From NCBI GenBank assembly GCA_006969745.1, contig CP030886.1, positions 3,073,234 to 3,137,233 on the forward strand: a stretch of DNA of 64,000 nt. Reading direction: 5' to 3'. The notes under the pieces are model-generated. The model had not been told where the DNA came from and made no database searches. It saw nothing but the letters and a program-made list of their open reading frames with translations. Position 1 is the first letter of the stretch. Each line of letters begins with the position of its first letter. Source of the stretch: Cytophagaceae bacterium (lineage in GTDB: Bacteria > Bacteroidota > Bacteroidia > Cytophagales > Cyclobacteriaceae). A program made the translations under genes and the position numbers. Positions 42,378-50,558 of this stretch are shown one piece after another.

Positions 42378-42947
42378 TTAGTTCATATTCTCTTTATAAT
42401 GTTTGTAAACCAGATCGAGTGATTCCCTCAATTTTTTCAGTGCTATTCCCATTTGATTTTCTACAGTTTTCTTTGATAAATCCAGTTCTTCAGCTATTTC
42501 TTCGTATGTCATCCCTGCATTTCGGCTTAGCATAAAAATCTTACGGCATTTCTTAGGAAGGGCATCTATTGCTGATTGAATGTACTTTTTCAGCTTCTCG
42601 TTTTCTCCTTCGTCTTTTTTTGGCATGCTCACACTTAGCATCACTTCACTTACATCGGCCATGGATTGCTGCTTTGGCAGTTCCAGTTTGATATAATTCA
42701 AGCATTTGTTTTTGACAGCCGAATAAAGGTAAGTTTTGAGCGTTGTTTGTATCTCTATATTCCCCCGCTTTTCCCAGATATACAGAAATACTTCTTGCGC
42801 CATCTCCTCAGCGATGGTAGAATCGCGGACGTAGGTAAATGCAAATCGGTACAATTCCTTGTAGTACCTTTTGAAAATGACCTCATAAGATGAAAAGTCA
42901 TTACTCTTCACTTGCTGGAAAAGCAAAAGATCATTGTCAGCGCTCAT
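42378..42947 (-). CDS. ECF (FecI-like) RNA polymerase sigma factor
   Basis: 189 residues: sigma-2 (ELYRFAFTYVRDSTIAEEMAQEVFLYIWEKR) and sigma-4 (AIDALPKKCRKIFMLSRNAGMTYEEIAEELDLSKKTVENQM). This is the Bacteroidota ECF type that ends without extra domains. It probably directs transcription of the receptor operon. The start is only 5 bp from the stop of the serine-hydrolase-like gene, so it may be carried on that transcript instead of having its own promoter. Confidence 0.96.
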   Translation of the reverse strand: MSADNDLLLFQQVKSNDFSSYEVIFKRYYKELYRFAFTYVRDSTIAEEMAQEVFLYIWEKRGNIEIQTTLKTYLYSAVKNKCLNYIKLELPKQQSMADVSEVMLSVSMPKKDEGENEKLKKYIQSAIDALPKKCRKIFMLSRNAGMTYEEIAEELDLSKKTVENQMGIALKKLRESLDLVYKHYKENMN

Positions 42948-42952
42948 GAGGA

Positions 42953-44071
42953 TTATTGAATCGTATTTGTGATTTCAGCGAACAAGTTTAATGATGGATT
43001 TACTAATCCAAAAAAGTAGTTCTCCGCGAAGATAGATACAATCATGTTTTCTGACGGTATTATATATATCTGTTGGCCAATTCCTCCTCTGATATAGTAT
43101 ATTTCTTCATGCGAAATGGCGAACCTTTCAGAGAAGTTATCGCCAAACAATTGCCAGAAATACCCAACACTAAACGATTCTGAAACAATGTGTTGAGTGG
43201 TTGTAGACTCTGCAATAAAATTAGGATCAATGATTCGACGACCCTGCCATGTCCCCTCATTCAAAAACAAATATCCAAGCTTTGTCCAATCAAGCAGTGA
43301 AATTGAAATTCCGTCTCCTGCATTGAAGTTACCTTGTGGGTCGACATCAATTTTAAAACTTGAAATAGTTAATTGATCAAATAGGTTTTCATTTAAAAAA
43401 GTATCGAAATCCTGACCGGATGCATTTTCTACGATCTCAGCCAGGATTATTCCTATTCCTGTATTGAAATTGTATCTTAGACCCGCAGGTGCTTCCATAG
43501 GCTTTTCCAATATAAATCTGACCCAGTCATTGGACAGTTTCATCATATTGAGATCATTTTCCTGACTAAACGGTTGAATACTCTCATTCCATGAAAAACC
43601 AGCTTTATGGGACATTAAATCCCCGATTGTAATTTCATTTTTGTCCGGATCTGATGTGAAAATATCTGAGTAGAGCGGCAAATAATCGGAAATTGGATCT
43701 TCCAAAGAAAAGAGTCGTTTATCATCTGCCACACCGACCGCCGCAAGCGCAAAGCAAAGTCCTGCACTGCCAATATTTGTAATGGAGTCTCTTTTTCTCA
43801 GGGTAGTTTCTCGTGTTAAGATTCCCTGCGAGGGAGAAGTGCGATTATAATAGTTTTCGAAAACGAGTTTATCGTTGCGGATGACAATCAACCCATTAAT
43901 CTCTTGAAACTGATTTAAATAGACAAGTTCATTCAATTCTAAAAGACCAAGTCTTGAAAGTCCCTCGTTTTCAGGTTGTTCATATTCCCATATTGCTTGA
44001 TCAGGCGCTACATCATCAGTTACATAGCAAGATGAGAGAAGTACACTAACAATGAGTAAAAAATTTCGCAT
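42953..44071 (-). CDS. Serine hydrolase / beta-lactamase-class-C-like lipoprotein, catalytic residues lost
   Basis: 372 residues with lipobox LLSSC (about Cys15). The fold is clear: EINGLIVIRNDKLVFENYY, LEDPISDYLPLYSDIF, ITIGDLMSHKAGFSWNE and the last motif RGGIGQQIYIIP. The nucleophile motif, normally SxxK, reads SAGL (Lys to Leu). The Tyr motif, normally YNSG, reads FNTG. So it is predicted to bind but not cleave. Its ATG shares a base with the TGA of the SRAP-like gene (TGATG). Confidence 0.85.
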   Translation of the reverse strand: MRNFLLIVSVLLSSCYVTDDVAPDQAIWEYEQPENEGLSRLGLLELNELVYLNQFQEINGLIVIRNDKLVFENYYNRTSPSQGILTRETTLRKRDSITNIGSAGLCFALAAVGVADDKRLFSLEDPISDYLPLYSDIFTSDPDKNEITIGDLMSHKAGFSWNESIQPFSQENDLNMMKLSNDWVRFILEKPMEAPAGLRYNFNTGIGIILAEIVENASGQDFDTFLNENLFDQLTISSFKIDVDPQGNFNAGDGISISLLDWTKLGYLFLNEGTWQGRRIIDPNFIAESTTTQHIVSESFSVGYFWQLFGDNFSERFAISHEEIYYIRGGIGQQIYIIPSENMIVSIFAENYFFGLVNPSLNLFAEITNTIQ

Positions 44072-44754
44072 CAGGTGAATAAAGTATAATTTCCGTGCTG
44101 GTCCGACGCAGGAGCAGGTTTCATAAATGAAACATCATTACCTTCAATGTCCCTGATTTTTGGAGTCACTGTATGAGATAAAAATTCATCCTTATGCTCC
44201 ATGTTGAGCAATTCATACAGTTCTTCCTGATCTTCTGACTCCAGCCACCTGCGTGTGGATGAGGTGTCCATAATTGCAGGCATATCATCTTGAAAATCAG
44301 CAATTTGTTCATTTGAAGGACGCGTGATCATTATGAATGAGTGTGATCCCTCATCATTTTCTTCCCATAGGCCAGCTACAGAAAAGACTTTTTTATCCGG
44401 ATAAAAAAAATAATGTGGTACCTGCTGCTTTTTAGCAACTTGCTTCCAGAGATAGAATCCGTCCATGGGAATCACGCAGCGATGAGTGGATAGCTTTTTT
44501 TTGTAGGATGCCTTATTCACCACCGAATCCATTGGCAGATTGAAAAATTTAGGGCTCATGGATTTATTGTTGGACCACATAGCCATTAATCCCCAGTTGA
44601 AAAAAGATATTTTTTCAGGATTTATACTTGTAATGACTGGCAAAATTTTAGTAGGAGCAGCATTAAAATGTGGCTTGTAGGCATCAGGAACTTCAGCTCC
44701 CAAAACAAGTGCCAACTCGTCCGGTTTTAGTGATATGGTGTATCGATCCAGCAT
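44071..44754 (-). CDS. SRAP (HMCES/YedK)-like protein lacking the crosslinking residues
   Basis: 227 residues from ATG 44754; a TTG at 44763 would add three. The fold is present: HFNAAPTKILPVITS, FFNWGLMAMW, RCVIPMDGFYLWKQ and DMPAIMDTSSTRRWLE. Normal SRAP proteins begin Met-Cys-Gly-Arg, the Cys capping abasic sites in DNA. Here the start is Met-Leu-Asp-Arg. The Glu of 'DGF.EW' is Leu, and the His of 'IHDR.P' is Gln (FQDDMP). So it should not form the DNA-protein crosslink. It leads the long leftward unit. Confidence 0.85.
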   Translation of the reverse strand: MLDRYTISLKPDELALVLGAEVPDAYKPHFNAAPTKILPVITSINPEKISFFNWGLMAMWSNNKSMSPKFFNLPMDSVVNKASYKKKLSTHRCVIPMDGFYLWKQVAKKQQVPHYFFYPDKKVFSVAGLWEENDEGSHSFIMITRPSNEQIADFQDDMPAIMDTSSTRRWLESEDQEELYELLNMEHKDEFLSHTVTPKIRDIEGNDVSFMKPAPASDQHGNYTLFT

Positions 44755-44865
44755 TTTTGGCAATTTAATACGAGAACATGGTTACTCAATTTTCATTTTG
44801 TTCCAAAACCAAATTTTTATTTTAACGGATGGGTTAATTTTGAATAAGAATTAAAGATGATCTAA

Positions 44866-46497
44866 ATGGCTGAAGTAATAAGAATGCCCAAGATGAGCGA
44901 TACCATGGAGGAAGGTGTAATTGCGGCATGGTTGAAAAAAGAGGGTGATGAAGTGAGCTCAGGCGATGTGTTGGCAGAAGTAGAGACAGATAAGGCTACC
45001 ATGGAACTTGAATCCTATCAGGATGGGGTATTACTACATATTGGAGTGAAAGAAAAAGAATCAGTTCCGGTGGACGGTGTTTTGGCAGTAATTGGTGAAA
45101 AAGGTGAAGATTTCAAACATCTCCTGGAGGAAGCAAAAAATGGTCAATCCAATGGAAATGAGAGTGAATCAGGTGATGAGGATAAGAAACAGAAAAGCTC
45201 AGGAGAAAAGATCGACACAAGCAATATCAATGCATCTATTATTCGCATGCCTAAGATGAGCGATACCATGGAAGAAGGTGTAATTGCTTCATGGCTTAAG
45301 AAAAAGGGAGACAAAGTAGAGTCTGGCGATATTTTAGCAGAGGTGGAGACTGATAAGGCTACCATGGAGTTGGAAGCTTATGAGGATGGAACATTGCTAT
45401 ACACTGCAGTAGAAGCAGGTAGTGGTGTGGCGGTAGATGGAGTGATCGCCATCATTGGTGAAGAAGGCGCTGATTATGAGACTTTATTGAAAGCGGAAGA
45501 GCAAGGTGGAAGCGAGCCTGAAGAGAAGAAAGAAGAAGAAATTGAAAAACCTGAAAAACCTCAGAGCACCTCATCTTCTGCACCGGCGGCAACACCTCAA
45601 CCAAGCACAAGTTCAAATAATGGAAGAATAAAGGCTTCTCCATTAGCAAAGAAAATTGCCTCCGAAAAAGGCATTGATCTATCACAAGTCAATGGATCAG
45701 GAACAGACGGAAGAATCGTGAAAAAGGATGTGGAGGATTTCACACCTTCGGCTCAGCCACAATCCTCAGCTTCAGGTGACCAACCTGCTGTCAATATTCC
45801 GCAGGTGGTAGGAGAGGAGCACTCGGAAAAAGTAGATCTTTCTCAGATGCGAAAAGTGATCGCTAAACGTCTTAGCGATAGCAAATTTGCTGCTCCGCAT
45901 TTCTACCTGACCATGGAGATAAACATGGACAAAGCAATAGAAGCACGTAAGTCCATGAATGAGGTGGCTCCGGTTAAGATTAGCTTCAATGACATGGTGA
46001 TAAAAGCTGCGGCAGCAGCTCTTAGACAACATCCGGATGTCAACGTAAGCTGGATGGGCGATCACATGATGAAACATTCGCATATTCATATGGGTGTTGC
46101 AGTTGCGATACCTGACGGACTAATCGTCCCTGTAGTAAGATTTGCAGACAACAAGTCACTGTCTCATATTTCGGCTGAGGTCAGAGAGCTGGCTCAAAAG
46201 GCCAAAGACAAAAAGCTGCAGCCTGAAGAGTTCTCTGGTAATACTTTTACAATTTCAAACCTTGGAATGTTTGGTATAGAAGAATTCACAGCGATCATTA
46301 ATCCACCGGATGCATGCATTATGGCTGTTGGTGGGATCAAAGAAACTGTGGTTGTAAAGGATGGTGAGATGTATGCCGGAAACGTGATGAAAGTGACATT
46401 GTCATGCGATCACAGAGCAGTAGATGGGGCAGTTGGCTCAGCCTTCTTGAAAACATTTAAAGAGCTTCTTGAAGATCCGGTGAGAATCCTGATTTGA
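44866..46497 (+). CDS. Dihydrolipoyllysine acyltransferase, E2 of a 2-oxoacid (pyruvate) dehydrogenase
   Basis: 543 residues. Two lipoyl domains (lipoyl Lys43 and Lys164, each in ETDKATMEL) are joined by a charged linker. Then come a Glu/Pro/Ala/Ser-rich linker, the E1/E3-binding domain (about 260-300, ASPLAKKIASEKGIDLSQV) and the catalytic domain with His516 and Asp520 (DHRAVDG). The two lipoyl domains are so alike that an internal duplication is clear. It transfers acetyl from lipoate to CoA. E1 genes are not in the window. A good terminator follows. Confidence 0.95.
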   Translation: MAEVIRMPKMSDTMEEGVIAAWLKKEGDEVSSGDVLAEVETDKATMELESYQDGVLLHIGVKEKESVPVDGVLAVIGEKGEDFKHLLEEAKNGQSNGNESESGDEDKKQKSSGEKIDTSNINASIIRMPKMSDTMEEGVIASWLKKKGDKVESGDILAEVETDKATMELEAYEDGTLLYTAVEAGSGVAVDGVIAIIGEEGADYETLLKAEEQGGSEPEEKKEEEIEKPEKPQSTSSSAPAATPQPSTSSNNGRIKASPLAKKIASEKGIDLSQVNGSGTDGRIVKKDVEDFTPSAQPQSSASGDQPAVNIPQVVGEEHSEKVDLSQMRKVIAKRLSDSKFAAPHFYLTMEINMDKAIEARKSMNEVAPVKISFNDMVIKAAAAALRQHPDVNVSWMGDHMMKHSHIHMGVAVAIPDGLIVPVVRFADNKSLSHISAEVRELAQKAKDKKLQPEEFSGNTFTISNLGMFGIEEFTAIINPPDACIMAVGGIKETVVVKDGEMYAGNVMKVTLSCDHRAVDGAVGSAFLKTFKELLEDPVRILI

Positions 46498-46511
46498 TAG
46501 AAAGAAATTAA

Positions 46512-46537
46512 AAGGTCTATCTTATTTGATAGACCTT
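46512..46537 (+). terminator. Intrinsic terminator after E2 gene
   Basis: AAGGTCTATC (46512-46521) pairs with GATAGACCTT (46528-46537) around a 6-nt loop, then ATTTTTTG. Confidence 0.92.
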
Positions 46538-46544
46538 ATTTTTT

Positions 46545-46617
46545 GAGTCACCCTGAACTCCTTTCGGGGTCTTAGGGTTAGCATTAATTAGATTCTGAAA
46601 TAAATTCAGAATGACTT
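46545..46617. repeat. REP-like palindromic intergenic element
   Basis: GAGTCACCCTGAA (46545-46557) and its imperfect inverse TTCAGAATGACTT (46605-46617) bracket inner palindromes TGAACTCCTTTCGGGG and ATTCTGAAATAAATTCAGAAT. 'GTCACCCTGAAC…' units of this kind are scattered between genes of many Bacteroidota. The closest match elsewhere in the window is the fragment near 55,000. Confidence 0.6.
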
Positions 46618-46636
46618 GAGATTTTGAAATAATTCT

Positions 46637-47176
46637 ATGGAAAAAATAAAATCAACAACCGTCCTGGCCATTAAGCACAATGGAAAAGTAGCCATTGGGG
46701 CGGATGGACAAGCAACACTTGGAAACACAGTAGCAAAGTCCAACGTGAAGAAAATCCGCAAGCTGGGTGATGGGAAAATTGTAACAGGGTTTGCCGGGTC
46801 TACAGCAGATGCATTCACCTTGCTCGATCGATTTGATGAGAAACTAAGTAACTATTCAGGAAATTTAAAGCGGGCTGCAGTAGAACTGGCCAAAGACTGG
46901 AGAACGGATAGATATCTTAGAAAATTGGAAGCCATGATGATTGTGGCTGACAAAAGTGAAGTATTGGTAGTATCAGGAACCGGAGATGTATTGGAACCCG
47001 ACAATGATATTGCATCAATTGGTTCTGGTAGCATGTATGCCCGATCAGCTGCATTGGCATTGAAAAAGCATGCCTCTAATCTTACAGCTGAAGAGATGGT
47101 GCGTGAAGGACTTACAATCGCTGCAGATATCTGCATCTATACCAATCATAATTTGGTGGTAGAGGTGGTGGAGTAA
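46637..47176 (+). CDS. hslV: ATP-dependent protease subunit HslV (ClpQ)
   Basis: Proteasome-like N-terminal-Thr hydrolase working with HslU. The 179 residues contain [26 protein letters not shown], with Thr7 as nucleophile after removing MEKIKS, then [18 protein letters not shown] and [14 protein letters not shown]. Everything needed for activity is present. hslU is not adjacent. It may be read from its own start beyond the REP-like element. Confidence 0.95.
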   Translation: MEKIKSTTVLAIKHNGKVAIGADGQATLGNTVAKSNVKKIRKLGDGKIVTGFAGSTADAFTLLDRFDEKLSNYSGNLKRAAVELAKDWRTDRYLRKLEAMMIVADKSEVLVVSGTGDVLEPDNDIASIGSGSMYARSAALALKKHASNLTAEEMVREGLTIAADICIYTNHNLVVEVVE

Positions 47177-47180
47177 TCAA

Positions 47181-48035
47181 TTAGTATGCCACCGGCATGG
47201 CATCAAATACATTGTTTTTTGTGAGTTGAATTTCTTCTCCTGTTTGCAGATCTACAGTAAATAGCTCTTGATTACCTTCTACCATTCCAACAAACAGAAT
47301 TTTGGAATCATTGGCATACCAGTCGGGTGCTGAGTAGGATACGATGGATTTAGCAATCACTTCTTCCTTTCCATCCTTAATTACAACTAAGTCGTAGGAA
47401 TCCTCAATTTTTCTACAAACGGCAATCCTTCCGTCTTGTGCACAAATAGGGTGTAAATAGTTTCCCTCCGCTGATATTCTTTTGATCTCACCGCCCGACA
47501 AGGAATAAGAATACAGCACCTTCTCTCGGATGTAGGAATAGATCAATGATTGGCCATCAGGATGAAAGCTGCAAGTAGCACCCCAACCTGGACGTTTCCC
47601 CTTCTCTTTATTTTTTGAAATGATTTGTTCAGAACCGCCTTCAGCTGGTATTGTTAGGATTTCCCATACACCATTTCTGCGTCCACTGAAAACGATTGTC
47701 TTCCCATCCGGACTCCAGTTAGGGTAGAGTCCTTCATTTTGCGTGAGTTTTCGCCAGTCAGACCCATCAATATTCATCGTCCAGATGGTGTAACGATCAT
47801 GACCATCCGGGTCACTTTGAAAGACAAGCCTTGTTCCATCCGGAGACAATTTTGGATTATTAAAGTGTGGATAGTGACTACTGCCAATCGAGGAGGTTAG
47901 TTTATTGAGTTTTTTGCCATCAAGCGACATTGCGTAGATATCACGACCCCTTGAGTCAGCTTCTGATGAAAAAAAGATGGTTTCTTGAGCCAATAAAAAA
48001 ATAGGCATGATGCAAAGAAGAATCGTAAGTTTCAT
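47181..48035 (-). CDS. Secreted PD40/TolB-like beta-propeller protein, copy 3
   Basis: 284 residues with a signal peptide (about 1-16). Repeats of the PD40 type: KLSPDGTRLVFQSDPDG, NWSPDGKTIVFSGRRNG, FHPDGQSLIYSY and SAPDWYANDSKILFVG, about six blades. It is last of three tandem paralogues with the genes starting at 48884 and 49822. These exported propellers probably bind peptides, proteins or carbohydrates. Confidence 0.85.
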   Translation of the reverse strand: MKLTILLCIMPIFLLAQETIFFSSEADSRGRDIYAMSLDGKKLNKLTSSIGSSHYPHFNNPKLSPDGTRLVFQSDPDGHDRYTIWTMNIDGSDWRKLTQNEGLYPNWSPDGKTIVFSGRRNGVWEILTIPAEGGSEQIISKNKEKGKRPGWGATCSFHPDGQSLIYSYIREKVLYSYSLSGGEIKRISAEGNYLHPICAQDGRIAVCRKIEDSYDLVVIKDGKEEVIAKSIVSYSAPDWYANDSKILFVGMVEGNQELFTVDLQTGEEIQLTKNNVFDAMPVAY

Positions 48036-48041
48036 GAGTGT

Positions 48042-48884
48042 CTATTTTGGAAAAAATGAAGGCGTGTAATTATAATTTTTTGTCGTCAATTTGGTCACAT
48101 TACTACCATCTGCATCCATAATATAGATATGATGATTGTTGCCTTTATTGCCACGTTCAAAAACAATTTGGCTATAATCCGGAGACCATCTTGGACGCAT
48201 GTCCATTAAAGGATGATTAGTTAATCTCATCACCTTCTTAGTGTCTAAATCCATCAAGTAGATTTCCATATTTCCGTCAGCATCTCCATAGTACAAAATT
48301 TTAGTTTCGTCACCGGCAGGCTGCGGCATCAACTTATTTCCTTCCGTGTTGGTAAGTAATTCTTTCTCACTACCATCAGATTTCATTCGCATTATTTGAT
48401 AAAAACCATCTCGATTTGAAGAATAATAGATATAGTCATTTTTAGACCAGAATGGCATGATATCTTCGGATTTAGATTGGGTTAGATTGATTTTATTGCT
48501 GCCATCCTTATTCATTGTATAAACTTCCTGATTACCATCTCTTGTGGATGTGAACACAATTTTGTTTCCTTCAGGCGACCATGAAGGACTATAGTCAGCA
48601 CTACTTCTATTGGTTAGTTGTCTGAATTCATTGGTTTCCAAATTAAGTGTCCAAATTTTCCACCATCCCACTCTCTCTGAAGTAAATACCATCGATTTCC
48701 CATCGGGAGATATCATTGGACTACTGTCCTTTCTTGGGTGATCAGTTAGTGCTTTAATACTTCCTTTCTCATCAAGTATCATAAGATTATCATTGTTATT
48801 GACTTGAGAGGTGTATATTATCTTTTGCGCACTCAATTGAGAAATCAGGATAAATAAGGCGATGAGTATAAGGTACTTTTTCAT
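48042..48884 (-). CDS. Secreted PD40/TolB-like beta-propeller protein, copy 2
   Basis: 280 residues with a signal peptide (about 1-19, ending QLSAQ). Blades read MISPDGKSMVFTSERVGWWKIW, SWSPEGNKIVFTSTRDGNQEVYTM, and RWSPDYSQIVFERGNKG, six in all. The ATG overlaps the upstream paralogue's TAA (TAATG, 48884-48886) and the downstream paralogue begins 6 bp after its stop, so all three are one operon. Confidence 0.85.
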   Translation of the reverse strand: MKKYLILIALFILISQLSAQKIIYTSQVNNNDNLMILDEKGSIKALTDHPRKDSSPMISPDGKSMVFTSERVGWWKIWTLNLETNEFRQLTNRSSADYSPSWSPEGNKIVFTSTRDGNQEVYTMNKDGSNKINLTQSKSEDIMPFWSKNDYIYYSSNRDGFYQIMRMKSDGSEKELLTNTEGNKLMPQPAGDETKILYYGDADGNMEIYLMDLDTKKVMRLTNHPLMDMRPRWSPDYSQIVFERGNKGNNHHIYIMDADGSNVTKLTTKNYNYTPSFFPK

Positions 48885-49822
48885 TATTTAGTCCAAAAGG
48901 GAGTAATGTCTGAGTCTACGTTATTGGTTATTTTAGTTACCTCACTACCGTCACTTTTCGATACGAATACTTCGAGATCGCCATCAATCATGAGGTTGAA
49001 TACTATGAATCGATCATCTGGAGACCATGATGTGGCATAAGCCCAGCAGCCACTACTCTCAAAGCCGCTCATTTCAAATCGGTCAGTTTTTAAATCAGCG
49101 GTTAGGTTTTTCAATTTACCAGTATTCAAATCCATAGTATAGAGATCCAATTCACCTTCTTTATCAGAGAGGAAAGCAACCCTGCTGCCTGTGTTTGAAG
49201 TAGATGGAGCAAAATAGTTGGCGTTCCCATCAGTGAGAATTTTTGCTTCACTCTCGCTTATGAGTTGTTGATAAATATTGTATTTGCCAGATCTTCCGGA
49301 TGTGAATACAAGGGATTTGCCATCATTGGTCCAAACAGGTGAGCGATCACCACCATCTGATTTGACAAAATGAACTGTGTTTTTAAAATTATTTACATCG
49401 GTTATGAAAATATCTACATCTCTGATGGTCCAATTAAATTCCTGATAGGCAACTTTTGTTCCGTCTGGAGAAAAGGAAGGATTAAATTCATAATTGGAGC
49501 GGTTGGTCAATCGCTTTACATTACTAATCTCTCCACTCTTAAAATCTCCAATCCCAAGTTTCCAGCCGCTGAATCTGTACGTACTAAATGCAATTTTGGA
49601 GTTGTCGGGTGAAAGCTGAGCGGCGTATTCACCCCTTCCTCTTACTGTCCCTTTCAAAAGCTTGCGGGTAGTGCGCTGCTCAGGATTGTAGCTCATGATA
49701 TCAAATGTGTTTCCTGTGTCCAGCGCTCCGGCTGAACGAGAAAAGATGATTTCCTGAGCTTCCAGCTGTAGGCAGACGAGGAGTGTAATAATGTAAATAG
49801 AAGTTTTGGTTTTAATGAACAT
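48884..49822 (-). CDS. Secreted PD40/TolB-like beta-propeller protein, copy 1
   Basis: 312 residues with a signal peptide (about 1-22). Blades include QLSPDNSKIAFSTYRFSG, SFSPDGTKVAYQEFNW, VWTNDGKSLVFTSGRSG and SWSPDDRFIVFNLMIDG. It is first of the tandem triplet, so the promoter should lie in the 73 bp before it. Its sequence differs enough from copies 2 and 3 that the duplication is old. Confidence 0.85.
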   Translation of the reverse strand: MFIKTKTSIYIITLLVCLQLEAQEIIFSRSAGALDTGNTFDIMSYNPEQRTTRKLLKGTVRGRGEYAAQLSPDNSKIAFSTYRFSGWKLGIGDFKSGEISNVKRLTNRSNYEFNPSFSPDGTKVAYQEFNWTIRDVDIFITDVNNFKNTVHFVKSDGGDRSPVWTNDGKSLVFTSGRSGKYNIYQQLISESEAKILTDGNANYFAPSTSNTGSRVAFLSDKEGELDLYTMDLNTGKLKNLTADLKTDRFEMSGFESSGCWAYATSWSPDDRFIVFNLMIDGDLEVFVSKSDGSEVTKITNNVDSDITPFWTK

Positions 49823-49895
49823 AGGTATGATTTGGGTTCCGCAATTTTATGCAGTTTGATATTGATAAGATGTAACAATAGAAAGAGAGGTGAAT

Positions 49896-50558
49896 TTACT
49901 TTTTACGAAGCTTATGCATTCTGGTAAGCGTTCCCTCTCCAACCAAGTCAGTCAGCACGTGTTTTCCATTCTTGATAATTTCAATTTGGCTATCAACCCC
50001 TGCTTCTAGAAGCCTGGCATGCCGATCTTTCGCAGCATTCATCCAGTAGGTGTCTTTGTCGCCCACAACGAACCTCACCTGCACGCCTTTTAGCTTTTTA
50101 AGCTGGTTTCCGTCACGTGTACCCGGGTTTCCAGCCATTCCTGTGATGGAATGAAAGTACTCGGGCATATCCATCGCTAACCGAAAGATACTGGCACTGT
50201 TGGCACTAAAGCAGATCGTATGAAATTTGTTGCCCTCAACTTGATAGTTCATATTGATATGATCAAGAAAAGCTGAAACCTCAGATGTATTTCCTTGATA
50301 TATTGGAAAGTCGAGTAAGATCCAACCATAGGTGTCTTTGACACCTTTCCAATAGAAAGTTTGATCATCCTGTGAAGCCACTTCCGACGGCCCGATAGCA
50401 ACAGGATATGTCTTGTCAGGGTCAAAATCCTGAGGTAGCTGAATGGAATAGGTAAGTTTCTTTCCTTGATAGTCGAAAGACTTAAACACGCGTTTAGAAG
50501 TCTGAGCTGTACAACTACAGCTCAGACTTACTAGCATAATGGTTAGAATCCTGCTCAT
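49896..50558 (-). CDS. Secreted alpha/beta-hydrolase (esterase-like)
   Basis: 220 residues. The signal peptide (SCSCTAQ) may hold a lipobox. The hydrolase fold has a nucleophile elbow of unusual sequence, CFSANSASIFRLAMDMPEYF, with Ser in S-A-N-S-A rather than GxSxG. The likely acid is in VVGDKDTYWM and the base His in KNGKHVL. It resembles polyhydroxybutyrate-depolymerase/feruloyl-esterase-like exported enzymes. It is coupled to the DUF2911 gene (ATGA, 50555-50558). Confidence 0.75.
   Translation of the reverse strand: MSRILTIMLVSLSCSCTAQTSKRVFKSFDYQGKKLTYSIQLPQDFDPDKTYPVAIGPSEVASQDDQTFYWKGVKDTYGWILLDFPIYQGNTSEVSAFLDHINMNYQVEGNKFHTICFSANSASIFRLAMDMPEYFHSITGMAGNPGTRDGNQLKKLKGVQVRFVVGDKDTYWMNAAKDRHARLLEAGVDSQIEIIKNGKHVLTDLVGEGTLTRMHKLRKK

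Noticed and set aside
45144..45365. Minus-strand ORF within the E2 gene
   Set aside because: It is antisense to the well-conserved lipoyl domains and mirrors their codons; not a gene.
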